Shown piece by piece: positions 53,185-61,738 of a stretch of 64,000 nucleotides of DNA. Both the position numbers and the translations under genes were made by a program. This stretch comes from Clostridium sp. MCC353 (GTDB taxonomy: Bacteria > Bacillota > Clostridia > Lachnospirales > Lachnospiraceae). The number at the start of each line of letters is the position of its first letter. Positions within the stretch are counted from its first letter, which is position 1. The notes under the pieces were generated by a model, which saw only the letters and a list, made by a program, of their open reading frames with translations, had not been told where the DNA came from and did not search any database. The DNA lies in the NCBI RefSeq assembly GCF_018785315.1, contig NZ_WQPN01000022.1, positions 71,537-135,536 on the forward strand, in the 5' to 3' direction.

Positions 53185-53236
53185 TTGACAAATAGGTGTG
53201 AAACTGTATAATATAATATATACACACGAGTTTACA
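53185..53236 (+). promoter_or_regulatory. Promoter and LacI-type operator B
   Basis: TTGACA (53185-53190), 16-base spacer, TATAAT (53207-53212), then TATACACACGAGTTTAC at the transcription start. It implies that the repressor controls its own gene. Confidence 0.75.
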
Positions 53237-53255
53237 AAGAAGGAATTTGTACAAT

Positions 53256-54266
53256 ATGAAGCAAAGTGGAGAACGTGTAACGAGAGCCGACGTAGCCAGG
53301 ATGGCAGGAGTCAGCGAGACGGTGGTATCCTATGTGATCAATAATAACCGGTATGTGGCAAAGGAAAAACGGGCCAGGGTAGAAGCCGCCGTGTTGGCGC
53401 TTAACTACAGGCCGAATAATGTTGCCCGGGCTTTGAAGGGGAAAAACAGCAATCAGATTCTGTTCATTGCCGACCAGATCACCAATGAATATTTCAGCCG
53501 TATCGTGAGTGAGATGGATAAGTACGCATACCAGGCCGGATATCTGATCTCCCTGTGCGCCAACCGCAACACGCCTGAATTCGTTTCCCAGGTGATCAGC
53601 CGGCAGTATGACGGAATCATCATCAGTTCCACCAGTTTTCCCACGGAATACATATTCGATTTCAGCAGCGCGGGCATACCTGTGGTGTTATTTAAGCACC
53701 GTAGAAGGGAGAATCTCCCTGAGAACGTAGCTGTTTTAGCATCGGGGCTTTACACCGGAGCCAGAGCTTGTGTCAGACATTTGATTGAAAAAGGCAAGAA
53801 GAACATTATTTATATCGACCGAATCAGCAGACATGGCAACAGGAGCACAGAAGAGGATCTGCGTCTCAGCGGGTTTATGGATGAGATGAGGGCCAGCGGT
53901 TTTGAGATTACAGAGTGGAGCACTGTGGCCGGATGTCATAATGAAGACGAGTTGACGGAAGCGGTAGTGAAACGGTTAAAAGACGGCCCGGTGGTTGATG
54001 GGATTTACGGCCGTAACGATATGGTCGCCTGCATAGCCATGAACGCGGCCATTGGGCTGGGATACCGGGTGCCGGAAGACCTGGGGGTGATCGGATTTGA
54101 CAACTCCAGTATAAGCAGATTCTGTTCTCCCAAGCTGACCACCATGGAGATGCAGAGAGAAGAGATCAGCAAAACAGCCATATCCATGATTTTAGATATG
54201 GTAAACGGCAGAAAGCCGGATAATGCGGAATTTGAAACGAGGTTAATTGAACGTGAAAGCACTTGA
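53256..54266 (+). CDS. LacI/GalR-family repressor
   Basis: 336 residues. N-terminal LacI helix-turn-helix and hinge (VTRADVARMAGVSETVVSYVINNNRYVAKEKRARVEAAVLALNYRPNNVARALKG) and a periplasmic-binding-like sugar domain (~65-335; VIGFDNSSISRFCSPKLTTMEMQREEI near the end). The ATG at 53256 has AGGA 11 bases upstream; a TTG at 53247 is possible. Its own promoter carries operator B, and matching sites precede the isomerase and the ABC operon, so it is the likely repressor of all three. The inducer is probably the sulfated sugar or a derivative. Confidence 0.9.
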   Translation: MKQSGERVTRADVARMAGVSETVVSYVINNNRYVAKEKRARVEAAVLALNYRPNNVARALKGKNSNQILFIADQITNEYFSRIVSEMDKYAYQAGYLISLCANRNTPEFVSQVISRQYDGIIISSTSFPTEYIFDFSSAGIPVVLFKHRRRENLPENVAVLASGLYTGARACVRHLIEKGKKNIIYIDRISRHGNRSTEEDLRLSGFMDEMRASGFEITEWSTVAGCHNEDELTEAVVKRLKDGPVVDGIYGRNDMVACIAMNAAIGLGYRVPEDLGVIGFDNSSISRFCSPKLTTMEMQREEISKTAISMILDMVNGRKPDNAEFETRLIEREST

Positions 54267-54347
54267 CAGAAGACATTTTTTTAAAAGAGCGGTAAAAGTA
54301 CTTGAAAATAATTTGCGAAGATTATAAAAAGTACTTTTTTATGAAAG

Positions 54348-54365
54348 ATACACACGAGTGTACAC
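54348..54365 (+). promoter_or_regulatory. LacI-type operator C
   Basis: ATACACACGAGTGTACAC, the best palindrome of the three sites, ~160 bases before the binding-protein gene. Candidate promoter boxes (TTGAAA 54302 with TATAAA 54323) are poorly spaced, so the exact start is uncertain. Confidence 0.7.
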
Positions 54366-54525
54366 GAAAACAGAAAACAACGGTTCAAAGGAATATGCAG
54401 CTATGGTGATGAGTATGTTCCATTGAATCACAAGGGATCAGGGGTTTAATCTTTTATAAAAAAGTATGGTAATAATCGAGGCAATTTATAAACATAAAAA
54501 TAATAAAAAGAGAGAGGGTATTTTT

Positions 54526-55887
54526 ATGAAAAAAAAGTTATTGGCATTGGCACTGGTATCGACGATGACATTATGCTCCGCTTGTTCGGGAGGAGGATCA
54601 AAACCTGCTGAAACACAGGCGCCTGCCGCCACAACTGCCGCAGCGAAGACGGAAGCCGCGGCGTCGGCGGAGGCAGCCACGACTGCGGCTGAAACCGCCG
54701 AACCCGTTACGATTAAGTTTGCCAATTACGCTCTGCTGGAAGCTGGCTATGAAGATTTCTGGAATGGCGTAAAAGAAGGGTTTGAAAAGGAGAATCCCAA
54801 CATCACCATTGAATGGGTGACGGCTCCATACGGTGAGCTGGTAAACCAGGTGATCAACATGGCAGGCGGCGGAGATAAAGTTGACCTGATTTTTGGCGAG
54901 ATCGGCTGGGTGCCCGGACTTGAAGACGCAGGGCTTTCAGTAGCGGTGGATGAAGTGCTGCCGGCTGATTATCTGGCTGATTTCTATCCCAGCATTATGG
55001 AATCCTTTAACATCGACGGAAAACCATACGGACTGCCCATGTATGTATCTCCATATGTATTGTATTACAATACGGAACTGTTTGAAAAGGCTGGGTTAGA
55101 CCCGGCGGCGCCTCCCACAACTTATGACGAGATGATGGAATACGCGGAAAAATTATCCCAGTTAAAGGATGATAACGGCAATCCGGTTTATGCCTTCGGA
55201 CAGACAACCGCTTCTGTTCCCGTATCCGGTTCAGCCATCAACGGAATGATTTTCAACTTCGGCGGAACTCTTTTGGACGGGGAAGGCAATTTAAGCATTG
55301 ATAACCAGGGCTTTAAAGATGCCATTACCATGCTGAAAACATTGGATGAAAAAGGCTACAATCCTCAGAACGCCAAGTTAAAAGATTTGAGAAACCTGTT
55401 TGCGTTAGGCCAGCTTGCTATGTATTATGACCAGTCATGGGGATACAACGGAATCCAGTCAATTAACCCGGATGCGAAAAACTTTACGGCTTCTGCTAAA
55501 CCTTTAAAAGGCGGAGCAGGCGACGGGCAGAGTATCCTTCAGGCACATTGTCTGATCTTTGCCGACAACGGAGACGCCAAGAAGGCGGCAGCGGCTAAAT
55601 TGGCCCAGTATATCATTACACCTGAAGTGCTCAATGATTATTTAACCAATATTACACCGGCGTATCCGGCTAAAGCGGCTATGGCTGACAGCGTAGCGGA
55701 TAACGATATATTAAAAGGCGCGGCAGGATCAGCGGAGAACGTTATCGCACAGGTATTTGTTCCCAGAATCAGCGATTTGAATCTGGAACTTTGTACACTG
55801 GCACAGGCGGTTACGGTATCCGGAAAAGATGTGGATACGGCAATCGAGGAATTCAGAAAGGCAGCAGAAGCAATACTGGCAGAATAG
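54526..55887 (+). CDS. ABC sugar-binding lipoprotein (family 1)
   Basis: 453 residues. Signal peptide with lipobox CSAC (Cys ~20), a ~45-residue Ala/Thr/Glu-rich linker, and an extracellular solute-binding family 1 domain (VTIKFANYALLEAGYEDFWNGVKEGFEKENPNITIEWV; LPMYVSPYVLYYNTELFEKAGLDP). It captures the sugar outside the cell for the two permeases downstream. The ATG at 54526 follows AGAGAGGG; the earlier in-frame codons would spoil the signal peptide. First gene of the operator-C operon. Confidence 0.92.
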   Translation: MKKKLLALALVSTMTLCSACSGGGSKPAETQAPAATTAAAKTEAAASAEAATTAAETAEPVTIKFANYALLEAGYEDFWNGVKEGFEKENPNITIEWVTAPYGELVNQVINMAGGGDKVDLIFGEIGWVPGLEDAGLSVAVDEVLPADYLADFYPSIMESFNIDGKPYGLPMYVSPYVLYYNTELFEKAGLDPAAPPTTYDEMMEYAEKLSQLKDDNGNPVYAFGQTTASVPVSGSAINGMIFNFGGTLLDGEGNLSIDNQGFKDAITMLKTLDEKGYNPQNAKLKDLRNLFALGQLAMYYDQSWGYNGIQSINPDAKNFTASAKPLKGGAGDGQSILQAHCLIFADNGDAKKAAAAKLAQYIITPEVLNDYLTNITPAYPAKAAMADSVADNDILKGAAGSAENVIAQVFVPRISDLNLELCTLAQAVTVSGKDVDTAIEEFRKAAEAILAE

Positions 55888-55911
55888 GCCGGTAGACGCG
55901 GACGTAACAGG

Positions 55912-55942
55912 ATAGGGGCAGCTCTTTTTGGGGTGCCCCTAT
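55912..55942 (+). other. Stem-loop between binding-protein and permease genes
   Basis: ATAGGGGCA and TGCCCCTAT form a perfect 9-bp stem. In ABC operons such a hairpin usually limits read-through or protects the upstream message, giving more binding protein than permease. Confidence 0.6.
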
Positions 55943-55994
55943 ACTATACACATTTTTGGGGAAAATAAGGGGTTTCGGTTAGGAGGTTTACCGT

Positions 55995-56909
55995 ATGAAG
56001 CATAAAGGGAATACGGCCAAGGCAAGAAGGGACGGGATTTTTTCTCTGATTTTGCTGCTGCCGGCCGTTTTAATGACATTTATATTTATCCTGGTACCGG
56101 TCATTGATTCAATCATAAAAAGTTTTATGAAATATGAAATTAAGAATATAATCAGCGGAAAACCTGGAAAATGGAACAATTTCGGCAATTATATTAAACT
56201 GTTTCAGAATGCAAAATTGCCTCAGGCGATTTCCAATACATTTATCTTTGTTATTTTTGTTGTAATTTTAGCGTTTGTGCTGGGCATGACCCTGGCGCTG
56301 ATCCTCAATTCAGGCGTTAAATGCGCGAAGATCATTCAGGGCATTATGATGACGCCCTGGGTAATTCCCACGATCATTTCAGCTCTCATCTGGATGTGGC
56401 TGTTTCAGCCGCAGTATGGCTTGGTAAAATATCTGGTTTCAGTGGTTACGGGAGGCAGGGTAACCGATCTGGCAGTTTTAAATAACCCGTCTTTGGCCCT
56501 TTACGGAATCAGCGTTGCGGCTTTGTGGAAACAGATTCCTCTCATGACCCTGCTTCTTTTAGCGGGACTGCAGAATGTTCCCGGCGAACTGATCGAAGCG
56601 GCAACCGTGGACGGGGCCAATAAAGTACAGCGCCTGTTTCACATAACAATTCCTTACATGAAAAGCGTTATCAGCGTGGCCGTTTCCATGTCCATCATAG
56701 AGAACTTCAAGCAGTTCCCTCTGTTCTGGACGATGACGGGCGGAGGCCCGGACGGGGCTACCACCACACTTGCCATTTTGAGCTACAGGGAAGCATTTGT
56801 AAGCCAGAACCTGGGTTCCGGAGCTGCGGTGACCACAGTATGGATGCTTCTGATGATCATTGTCATCTTCATCTACAACAAGATTATGAATAAAGTAGAG
56901 ACGGAATAG
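55995..56909 (+). CDS. ABC sugar permease (MalF/UgpA type)
   Basis: 304 residues, six helices, with the coupling EAA loop ELIEAATVDGANKVQRLFHITIPYM. Cotranscribed between the binding protein and second permease. AGGAGG upstream of the ATG. No ATPase gene is in this operon; the subunit is probably the shared MsmK/UgpC type encoded elsewhere, as is common in Firmicutes. Confidence 0.92.
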   Translation: MKHKGNTAKARRDGIFSLILLLPAVLMTFIFILVPVIDSIIKSFMKYEIKNIISGKPGKWNNFGNYIKLFQNAKLPQAISNTFIFVIFVVILAFVLGMTLALILNSGVKCAKIIQGIMMTPWVIPTIISALIWMWLFQPQYGLVKYLVSVVTGGRVTDLAVLNNPSLALYGISVAALWKQIPLMTLLLLAGLQNVPGELIEAATVDGANKVQRLFHITIPYMKSVISVAVSMSIIENFKQFPLFWTMTGGGPDGATTTLAILSYREAFVSQNLGSGAAVTTVWMLLMIIVIFIYNKIMNKVETE

Positions 56910-56920
56910 GGGGTGGAGCA

Positions 56921-57760
56921 GTGAAAAGTAAAAAGATAGGTTTTGAGGTCCTTAAATATGTTCTGCTGGTTTTGATCCTGGTTTTTCTGCTGTTTCCCAT
57001 CTATTGGATGGTGGTTACGGCATTTAAGACCAATATGGAAGCATATAAGTATCCCCCGACGTTCTGGCCCGAATTATTTTCAGGAAGCAGTTTTAAAAGC
57101 TTGCTGACAGTGAATAACCAGTTCTTCATCTATTATAAAAACAACTTTATTGTAGCCGGTTTTTCGGCGCTGGGTTCCACCGTAATCGCCCTCATGTCGG
57201 GATACGCCTTGTCGAGATTTCATTTTAAATGGAATAAATGGATCTTAGCAGCCCTTTTATCCTCTCAGATGTTTCCGGTTGTCAGCCGTATGATTTCTCT
57301 TTACGGCCTTTTGGGAAGCGTGCATCTGATCAACACCAGAACCGGTTTGATCCTGGCGGTTATAGCGGCTCAGGTGCCGTTCTGCGTCATGCTGATGGAT
57401 GGATTTTATGACGGCATTCCACATGAAATTGAGGAGGCGGCCACTGTGGACGGAGCCAAGAGGCTTCAGACCTTATTTCAGGTTGTCATTCCGCTTGTGA
57501 AGCCGGGAATCCTGGCAGTGGGAATCTATTCATTTTTGATGACATGGGATGATTATCTTCACGCGGCAACTCTGATCCAGAACGATGCGCTGCGGACCCT
57601 GTCGGTAGGCATTGCCCTCAGATATCTGGGCGAGCTTTCCTATGACTGGTCCTTAGTCAATGCGATCTCCGTAGTCGGCGCCCTGCCGATGGTGCTTTTA
57701 TTCATTTTCTTCCAAAAATATATGGTAAAAGGCCTGGTTGCGGGAGCTGTAAAAGGATGA
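56921..57760 (+). CDS. ABC sugar permease (MalG/UgpE type)
   Basis: 279 residues, six helices; EAA loop EIEEAATVDGAKRLQTLFQVVIPLVKPG. Starts with GTG behind GGGGGTGGAG, 11 bases after the first permease. The pair forms the membrane channel for a mono- or oligosaccharide. Confidence 0.92.
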   Translation: MKSKKIGFEVLKYVLLVLILVFLLFPIYWMVVTAFKTNMEAYKYPPTFWPELFSGSSFKSLLTVNNQFFIYYKNNFIVAGFSALGSTVIALMSGYALSRFHFKWNKWILAALLSSQMFPVVSRMISLYGLLGSVHLINTRTGLILAVIAAQVPFCVMLMDGFYDGIPHEIEEAATVDGAKRLQTLFQVVIPLVKPGILAVGIYSFLMTWDDYLHAATLIQNDALRTLSVGIALRYLGELSYDWSLVNAISVVGALPMVLLFIFFQKYMVKGLVAGAVKG

Positions 57761-57791
57761 TGATAGAAAAGAAAGAGAAGAGGAGAAAGAG

Positions 57792-58649
57792 ATGTTAACT
57801 ACAAATATAGAGATGCTGAAACGGGCTTCTAAAGAAGGATTTGCTATACCGGCATTCAATACCCAGGGAGGCAATTATGATATTATCTGGGCTATATGCA
57901 AAGCGGCGGAGGATATGAGATCGCCGGTGATCCTGGCCCATTATGTGGCGACGGGGGCCTATTCCGGCCACGACTGGTTTGTGGAGGTCTGTAAATGGTG
58001 CGCCAACAAGGTTTCCGTGCCTGTTTCCATCCATTTGGATCACGGAGACGGATTCGGTATCTGTATGGAGGCCCTGAAACTGGGATTTACATCCGTCATG
58101 ATCGACGGCTCCACCAAACCGATTGAGGAAAATGCGGCCATGACCAATGAAGTCATAAAGGTTGCAAAGTGTTTTGGAGTGCCGGTAGAGGCGGAGATCG
58201 GTGAACTGCTGCGCTTAGACAACATGGGTACGGTGATGGAGAATAAAAATATAGTGGATCCTGAAGACGTACGGCGGTTCCTGCAGTTGTGCAGCCCCGA
58301 TTCCCTTGCCATAGGCATTGGAAATGCCCATGGCTATTATCAGGGGGAACCGGATATCCATCTGGATGTGATGGAGGCAGTGCGGAAATTTACGGATATC
58401 CCGCTGGTTCTTCACGGCTGTACCGGCATGAAGGAGGAGATCATTAAAGACGCCATTAAGCTTGGTGTGGCCAAGATCAATTTCGGTACGGAAATCAGGT
58501 ATAAATATGTGGAACATTATGAAGAAGGCCTGAAGACATTGAACCACCAGGGCCACTCCTGGAAATTATCCCAGTATGCCAATGAAAAGCTCCAGGAAGA
58601 TGTGAGAAAGATCATCCTGCTGGCCGGTTCGGACGGAAAGTGCAGATAA
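57792..58649 (+). CDS. Class II ketose-bisphosphate aldolase-like (GatY/KbaY/Fba)
   Basis: 285-residue zinc aldolase. Metal and active-site residues: SIHLDHGDGFGICMEAL (His and Asp), VEAEIGEL (Glu), AIGIGNAHGYYQGEP (His), and VLHGCTGMKEEIIKDAI (His). It splits a ketose (bis)phosphate into two three-carbon units; tagatose- or fructose-bisphosphate are the classic substrates. In this operon it should act on the sugar made by the isomerases, but no sugar kinase is present in the cluster. It overlaps the sulfatase reading frame only upstream of that gene's real start. Confidence 0.88.
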   Translation: MLTTNIEMLKRASKEGFAIPAFNTQGGNYDIIWAICKAAEDMRSPVILAHYVATGAYSGHDWFVEVCKWCANKVSVPVSIHLDHGDGFGICMEALKLGFTSVMIDGSTKPIEENAAMTNEVIKVAKCFGVPVEAEIGELLRLDNMGTVMENKNIVDPEDVRRFLQLCSPDSLAIGIGNAHGYYQGEPDIHLDVMEAVRKFTDIPLVLHGCTGMKEEIIKDAIKLGVAKINFGTEIRYKYVEHYEEGLKTLNHQGHSWKLSQYANEKLQEDVRKIILLAGSDGKCR

Positions 58650-58672
58650 AAGAACGAAATGAGGAGGACAGC

Positions 58673-60121
58673 TTGAAACCTAATATTATTTTGATTACAG
58701 CTGATCAGATGCGGGGGGACTGTATAGAAGCGTTAGGCCACCCGGACATAAAAACTCCCTATCTGAATACGATGATAAATCACGGCGCTGTATTTACCAA
58801 TGCCTACAGCGCCACGCCCACCTGCATTCCGGCCAGGGCGGCCCTTTTTACGGGCCTCTCCCAAAGATCCCACAGAAGGGTGGGCTATCAGGACTGCATA
58901 GACTGGGATTATGAAAACACGCTGCCCCAGGCATTTGCCGACGGTGGATACCATACCCAGTGCGTGGGAAAGATGCATGTCTGGCCGCCCAGAAAATTGA
59001 TGGGATTTCACAATGTGGTGCTCCATGACGGATTTCTTCCCCACAGGAATAAAAATACGCCGGCAAACAGATGGTGGGACAGGGTGGACGACTATCTTCC
59101 CTATCTTCAGCGGGAAGCGGGATATCAGGCGGATATCGCGGATCCGGGCATTGACTGCAATTCCTGGGACGCCAGGCCCTGGCCCCTTCCGGAACACGCC
59201 CATCCCACCAATTGGACGGTGTCCATGTCCCTGGATTTTCTCAGAAGGAGGGATCCGACGAAGCCTTTCTTTTTATGGACTTCTTTTGTGGCCCCCCATC
59301 CGCCCCTGCTTCCGCCGGACTGCTATTTCAGGCAGTATATGGAAAAGGATCTGGCGCTTCCGGTGCATGGGACGTGGGAGGAGGATGGGCCGGAATATCC
59401 TGACGTGGATTGTTTTAAGGGACATTTGGCGGATGAAGACATCCAGAAGATGCGGGCGGGCTATTACGGTTTAATCACCCATATGGATCACCAGATCGGA
59501 AGGCTGCTGCGGGGGCTGAAGGACGAAGGCGTGTTAAACCAGACGATCATCCTCTTCACTTCGGATCACGGGGAGATGCTGGGGGATCATCAGATGTTCA
59601 GGAAGAGCCAGCCCTTCCAGGGCAGCGTCCATGTCCCGATGATTCTCTACGATCCCGGAAATCTGCTGGGAATCCGGGGAGGAACCCGTTGTGATGAAAT
59701 CGCTGAACTCAGGGATGTGATGCCGACCCTGCTGTCCGCCGCAGGCCTGTCCTGTCCGGAAGGGGTGGAAGGCCTTGATCTGGCCGCCGCGTTAAACGGG
59801 GAGGGAGAAACCAGGAACTATCTTCACGGCGAACACACCGCCCAGTCTGCTGCTGGGCAGAGCGCCCAGTATATTGTGACGAAAACGAGAAAATATATCT
59901 GGTACTCGGATACGGGAAGGGAACTGCTTTTTGATCTGGAAAAGGACGAAATGGAGCGTTCGGACGTATCCGGCCAAAAAGAGTATGAGAGGGATTTGTC
60001 AGAACTGAGAACCTGCCTGACAGCAGAACTGAAGGGCAGGGAAGAGGGATACAGCGATGGTACTGCGCTTATTACGGGCAGAAAACCTGAAGTCTATCTT
60101 AAAAACAAAACTAATATATAA
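58673..60121 (+). CDS. Type I (formylglycine) sulfatase, cytoplasmic
   Basis: 482 residues, S1-family arylsulfatase fold. The maturation motif is C51-I-P-A-R, a Cys-type site that needs an anaerobic sulfatase-maturating enzyme; none is encoded in the window. Metal residues: ITADQMRGD at the N terminus and LFTSDHGEMLGDH (~305-317). The TTG at 58673 follows AGGAGG at 5 bases; there is no signal peptide, so it acts on an imported sulfated sugar. It lies between the aldolase and SIS genes in the LacI-regulated operon. Confidence 0.92.
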   Translation: MKPNIILITADQMRGDCIEALGHPDIKTPYLNTMINHGAVFTNAYSATPTCIPARAALFTGLSQRSHRRVGYQDCIDWDYENTLPQAFADGGYHTQCVGKMHVWPPRKLMGFHNVVLHDGFLPHRNKNTPANRWWDRVDDYLPYLQREAGYQADIADPGIDCNSWDARPWPLPEHAHPTNWTVSMSLDFLRRRDPTKPFFLWTSFVAPHPPLLPPDCYFRQYMEKDLALPVHGTWEEDGPEYPDVDCFKGHLADEDIQKMRAGYYGLITHMDHQIGRLLRGLKDEGVLNQTIILFTSDHGEMLGDHQMFRKSQPFQGSVHVPMILYDPGNLLGIRGGTRCDEIAELRDVMPTLLSAAGLSCPEGVEGLDLAAALNGEGETRNYLHGEHTAQSAAGQSAQYIVTKTRKYIWYSDTGRELLFDLEKDEMERSDVSGQKEYERDLSELRTCLTAELKGREEGYSDGTALITGRKPEVYLKNKTNI

Positions 60122-60137
60122 GGAGGTTACTGCCCTG

Positions 60138-60197
60138 ATGAGTGATGTACAGGCGGCGGAATGCGGGCTTTTGGCATACACCCAGGGCAGGATATAA
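60138..60197 (+). CDS. Possible 19-residue leader peptide
   Basis: ATG at 60138 with AGGAGG 11 bases upstream, reading MSDVQAAECGLLAYTQGRI and stopping 2 bases before the SIS start, whose own ribosome site is weak. It may simply couple translation of the SIS gene. Evidence is thin. Confidence 0.3.
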   Translation: MSDVQAAECGLLAYTQGRI

Positions 60198-60199
60198 TT

Positions 60200-61252
60200 A
60201 TGGAAAAGAAAAACAGTGAAATTACATATCAGGAAATTTACCGGCAGCCGGAATCATTTGCGGCAGTCAATGAATCATTAGAAGATATATTTGCGGTGCT
60301 GGATCAGGCGTTTGCGGAAAAATATGATGAACTGATCTTTACGGGATGCGGCACATCCCTTTATCTGGCGCAGGCGGCCGCCCACGCGTTTTCAACCTGC
60401 AACGCGGTTCCGGCCAAAGCCATGTGCTGTTCGGAACTTTACTATTTCCCGGATACTTATGTGAAAGGCAGAAAGGTTCTGGTCCTTCCGATCACCAGAA
60501 AGAGCTATACCACAGAGGTGCGCATGGCCATAGATAAGGTGAGAAGTTATCCAAATGTCAAGTCCCTGGCAATTACCTGCGACAAAGACAGTGAGAAATA
60601 CAACGATTACGTTCTGCTTTCCCCTGAAACGGCGGAAGACAGCGTTATCATGACCCGTTCCTTTACCAGCATGGTATATTTGTCCGTAATTATGGCCATG
60701 TATGCGGGAGGGAAGAAAGACCAGGTTATGGCCATGTCCGGTTACGCGGATCACGCCCGGGATGCGCTTCAGAAGATGGATGATCTCGCTAAAAAGATTG
60801 TGGCGGAAAATGAAAACCTGAATCTCTATATCACCCTGGGCCAGGGGATTTATTATGGAATTGCCAATGAATGCATGAATAAGATGAAAGAGATGGGTCT
60901 GACTAATTCAGAAGCCTATTACAGCCTGGAATACCGCCATGGCCCCATGAGCCTGGTGGATGAGAATACGCTGATCATATTCCTGGGCAGCGAACACACC
61001 GGAGACGGGGACGCCAAACTTCTGGCAGAGATGAAGAGCTATGGAGCGGTTACTGTGGCAATCGGAAGCAAAGCCGGCGCGGAACTTTCGGAAGCGGATT
61101 ACTGCCTGGATCTGCCCTATGGATATAATGATGAGCAGAATGCAGCCATAATCGGATTCATCGGCCAGTTTTTGGGCTATTATATTGCGGAAAAGAAGGG
61201 GATTGATGCGGATTCCCCAAGGCATCTTTCCCAGGCAATTGTGATAAAGTAG
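60200..61252 (+). CDS. SIS-domain sugar isomerase/deaminase (AgaS/GlmS-C-like)
   Basis: 350 residues with two SIS domains: first ELIFTGCGTSLYLAQAAAHAF then MTRSFTSMVYLSV; second LYITLGQGIYYGIANECMNKMKEMG with the EYRHGPMSLVD motif typical of GlmS-type isomerising domains. Such stand-alone proteins isomerise or deaminate aminosugar phosphates (AgaS) or cleave glycated amines (FrlB). An ATG at 60161 in frame is also possible. Last gene of the sulfatase operon, so the natural substrate may be a sulfated aminosugar. Confidence 0.87.
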   Translation: MEKKNSEITYQEIYRQPESFAAVNESLEDIFAVLDQAFAEKYDELIFTGCGTSLYLAQAAAHAFSTCNAVPAKAMCCSELYYFPDTYVKGRKVLVLPITRKSYTTEVRMAIDKVRSYPNVKSLAITCDKDSEKYNDYVLLSPETAEDSVIMTRSFTSMVYLSVIMAMYAGGKKDQVMAMSGYADHARDALQKMDDLAKKIVAENENLNLYITLGQGIYYGIANECMNKMKEMGLTNSEAYYSLEYRHGPMSLVDENTLIIFLGSEHTGDGDAKLLAEMKSYGAVTVAIGSKAGAELSEADYCLDLPYGYNDEQNAAIIGFIGQFLGYYIAEKKGIDADSPRHLSQAIVIK

Positions 61253-61253
61253 G

Positions 61254-61290
61254 ACGTTACTGGCGGAAATAAACCCGCCGAAACGTCAAA
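61254..61290 (+). terminator. Possible terminator of the sulfatase operon
   Basis: GACGTT/AACGTC outer and GGCGG/CCGCC inner pairings form a stem-loop right after the SIS stop. There is no T-run, so the call is tentative. Confidence 0.4.
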
Positions 61291-61307
61291 CGTTTGTGCA
61301 AACGGCG

Positions 61308-61336
61308 CTTGACTGACAGGGGGATAAACGTTATAA
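61308..61336 (+). promoter_or_regulatory. Promoter of an orphan leader RNA
   Basis: TTGACT, a 17-base spacer and TATAAT, followed ~110 bases later by an intrinsic terminator and no open frame between. Confidence 0.7.
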
Positions 61337-61337
61337 T

Positions 61338-61454
61338 TATCGGCAGCCGCTGACAGAAGTCAGTACCATTTTATTTCATTTACTTTTCACACAGGAATAC
61401 CAGGAAGGTATCCGCCAAAACCGGCGGGAGAAGAACGCTTTCCTGGTATTTTTT
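61338..61454 (+). ncRNA. Candidate attenuated leader or small RNA
   Basis: Expected transcript from the promoter at 61308 to a terminator (61396-61454: AATACCAGGAA/TTCCTGGTATT with inner CCGCC/GGCGG, then TTTTT). It contains a CTGAC-AGAA-GTCAG hairpin near 61351. It resembles an attenuated leader before the kinase-like gene at 61739, but a MITE now separates them. It matches no riboswitch class I can name. Confidence 0.55.
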
Positions 61455-61550
61455 GTGTCCTGGCAGATGTTTTTGGCCGGAGGGTTTATAAACGCAGTTC
61501 CCGCAATTATCTTGCAGATTATTCTGGTTCCTGCTATTATTATGGCATTA

Positions 61551-61710
61551 GAGTGTGTTTGAAAATTCATTTCCGTCATCTGCACGCCCTGCTTTGCGGT
61601 ATATTTGCCCCGAATTCGGTCAACGTAGCCCGCTGCGCCTCCCTCATTCGGAACAAATCTCCCACAAACTGTGACGCACAGCTGCCAGAAAGCAATTTTC
61701 AAACACACTC
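61551..61710. mobile_element. 160-bp MITE with TA flanks
   Basis: Perfect 17-bp end inverted repeats (GAGTGTGTTTGAAAATT) with TA on both sides, the target duplication typical of IS630/Tc1-mariner elements. No transposase inside. A degraded relative lies at 3541-3595. It sits just upstream of the kinase-like gene and is open in the same frame, but that gene's start is downstream of it. Confidence 0.82.
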
Positions 61711-61738
61711 TAAAGTGAGCAAAGGTAATGGGATAAAA

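Noticed and set aside
49397-61252. Known sulfoquinovose (sulfo-EMP/sulfo-TAL) operon
   Set aside because: There is no sulfoquinovosidase, sulfofructose kinase, transaldolase or sulfolactaldehyde enzyme; the presence of a sulfatase points to sulfate esters rather than sulfonates.
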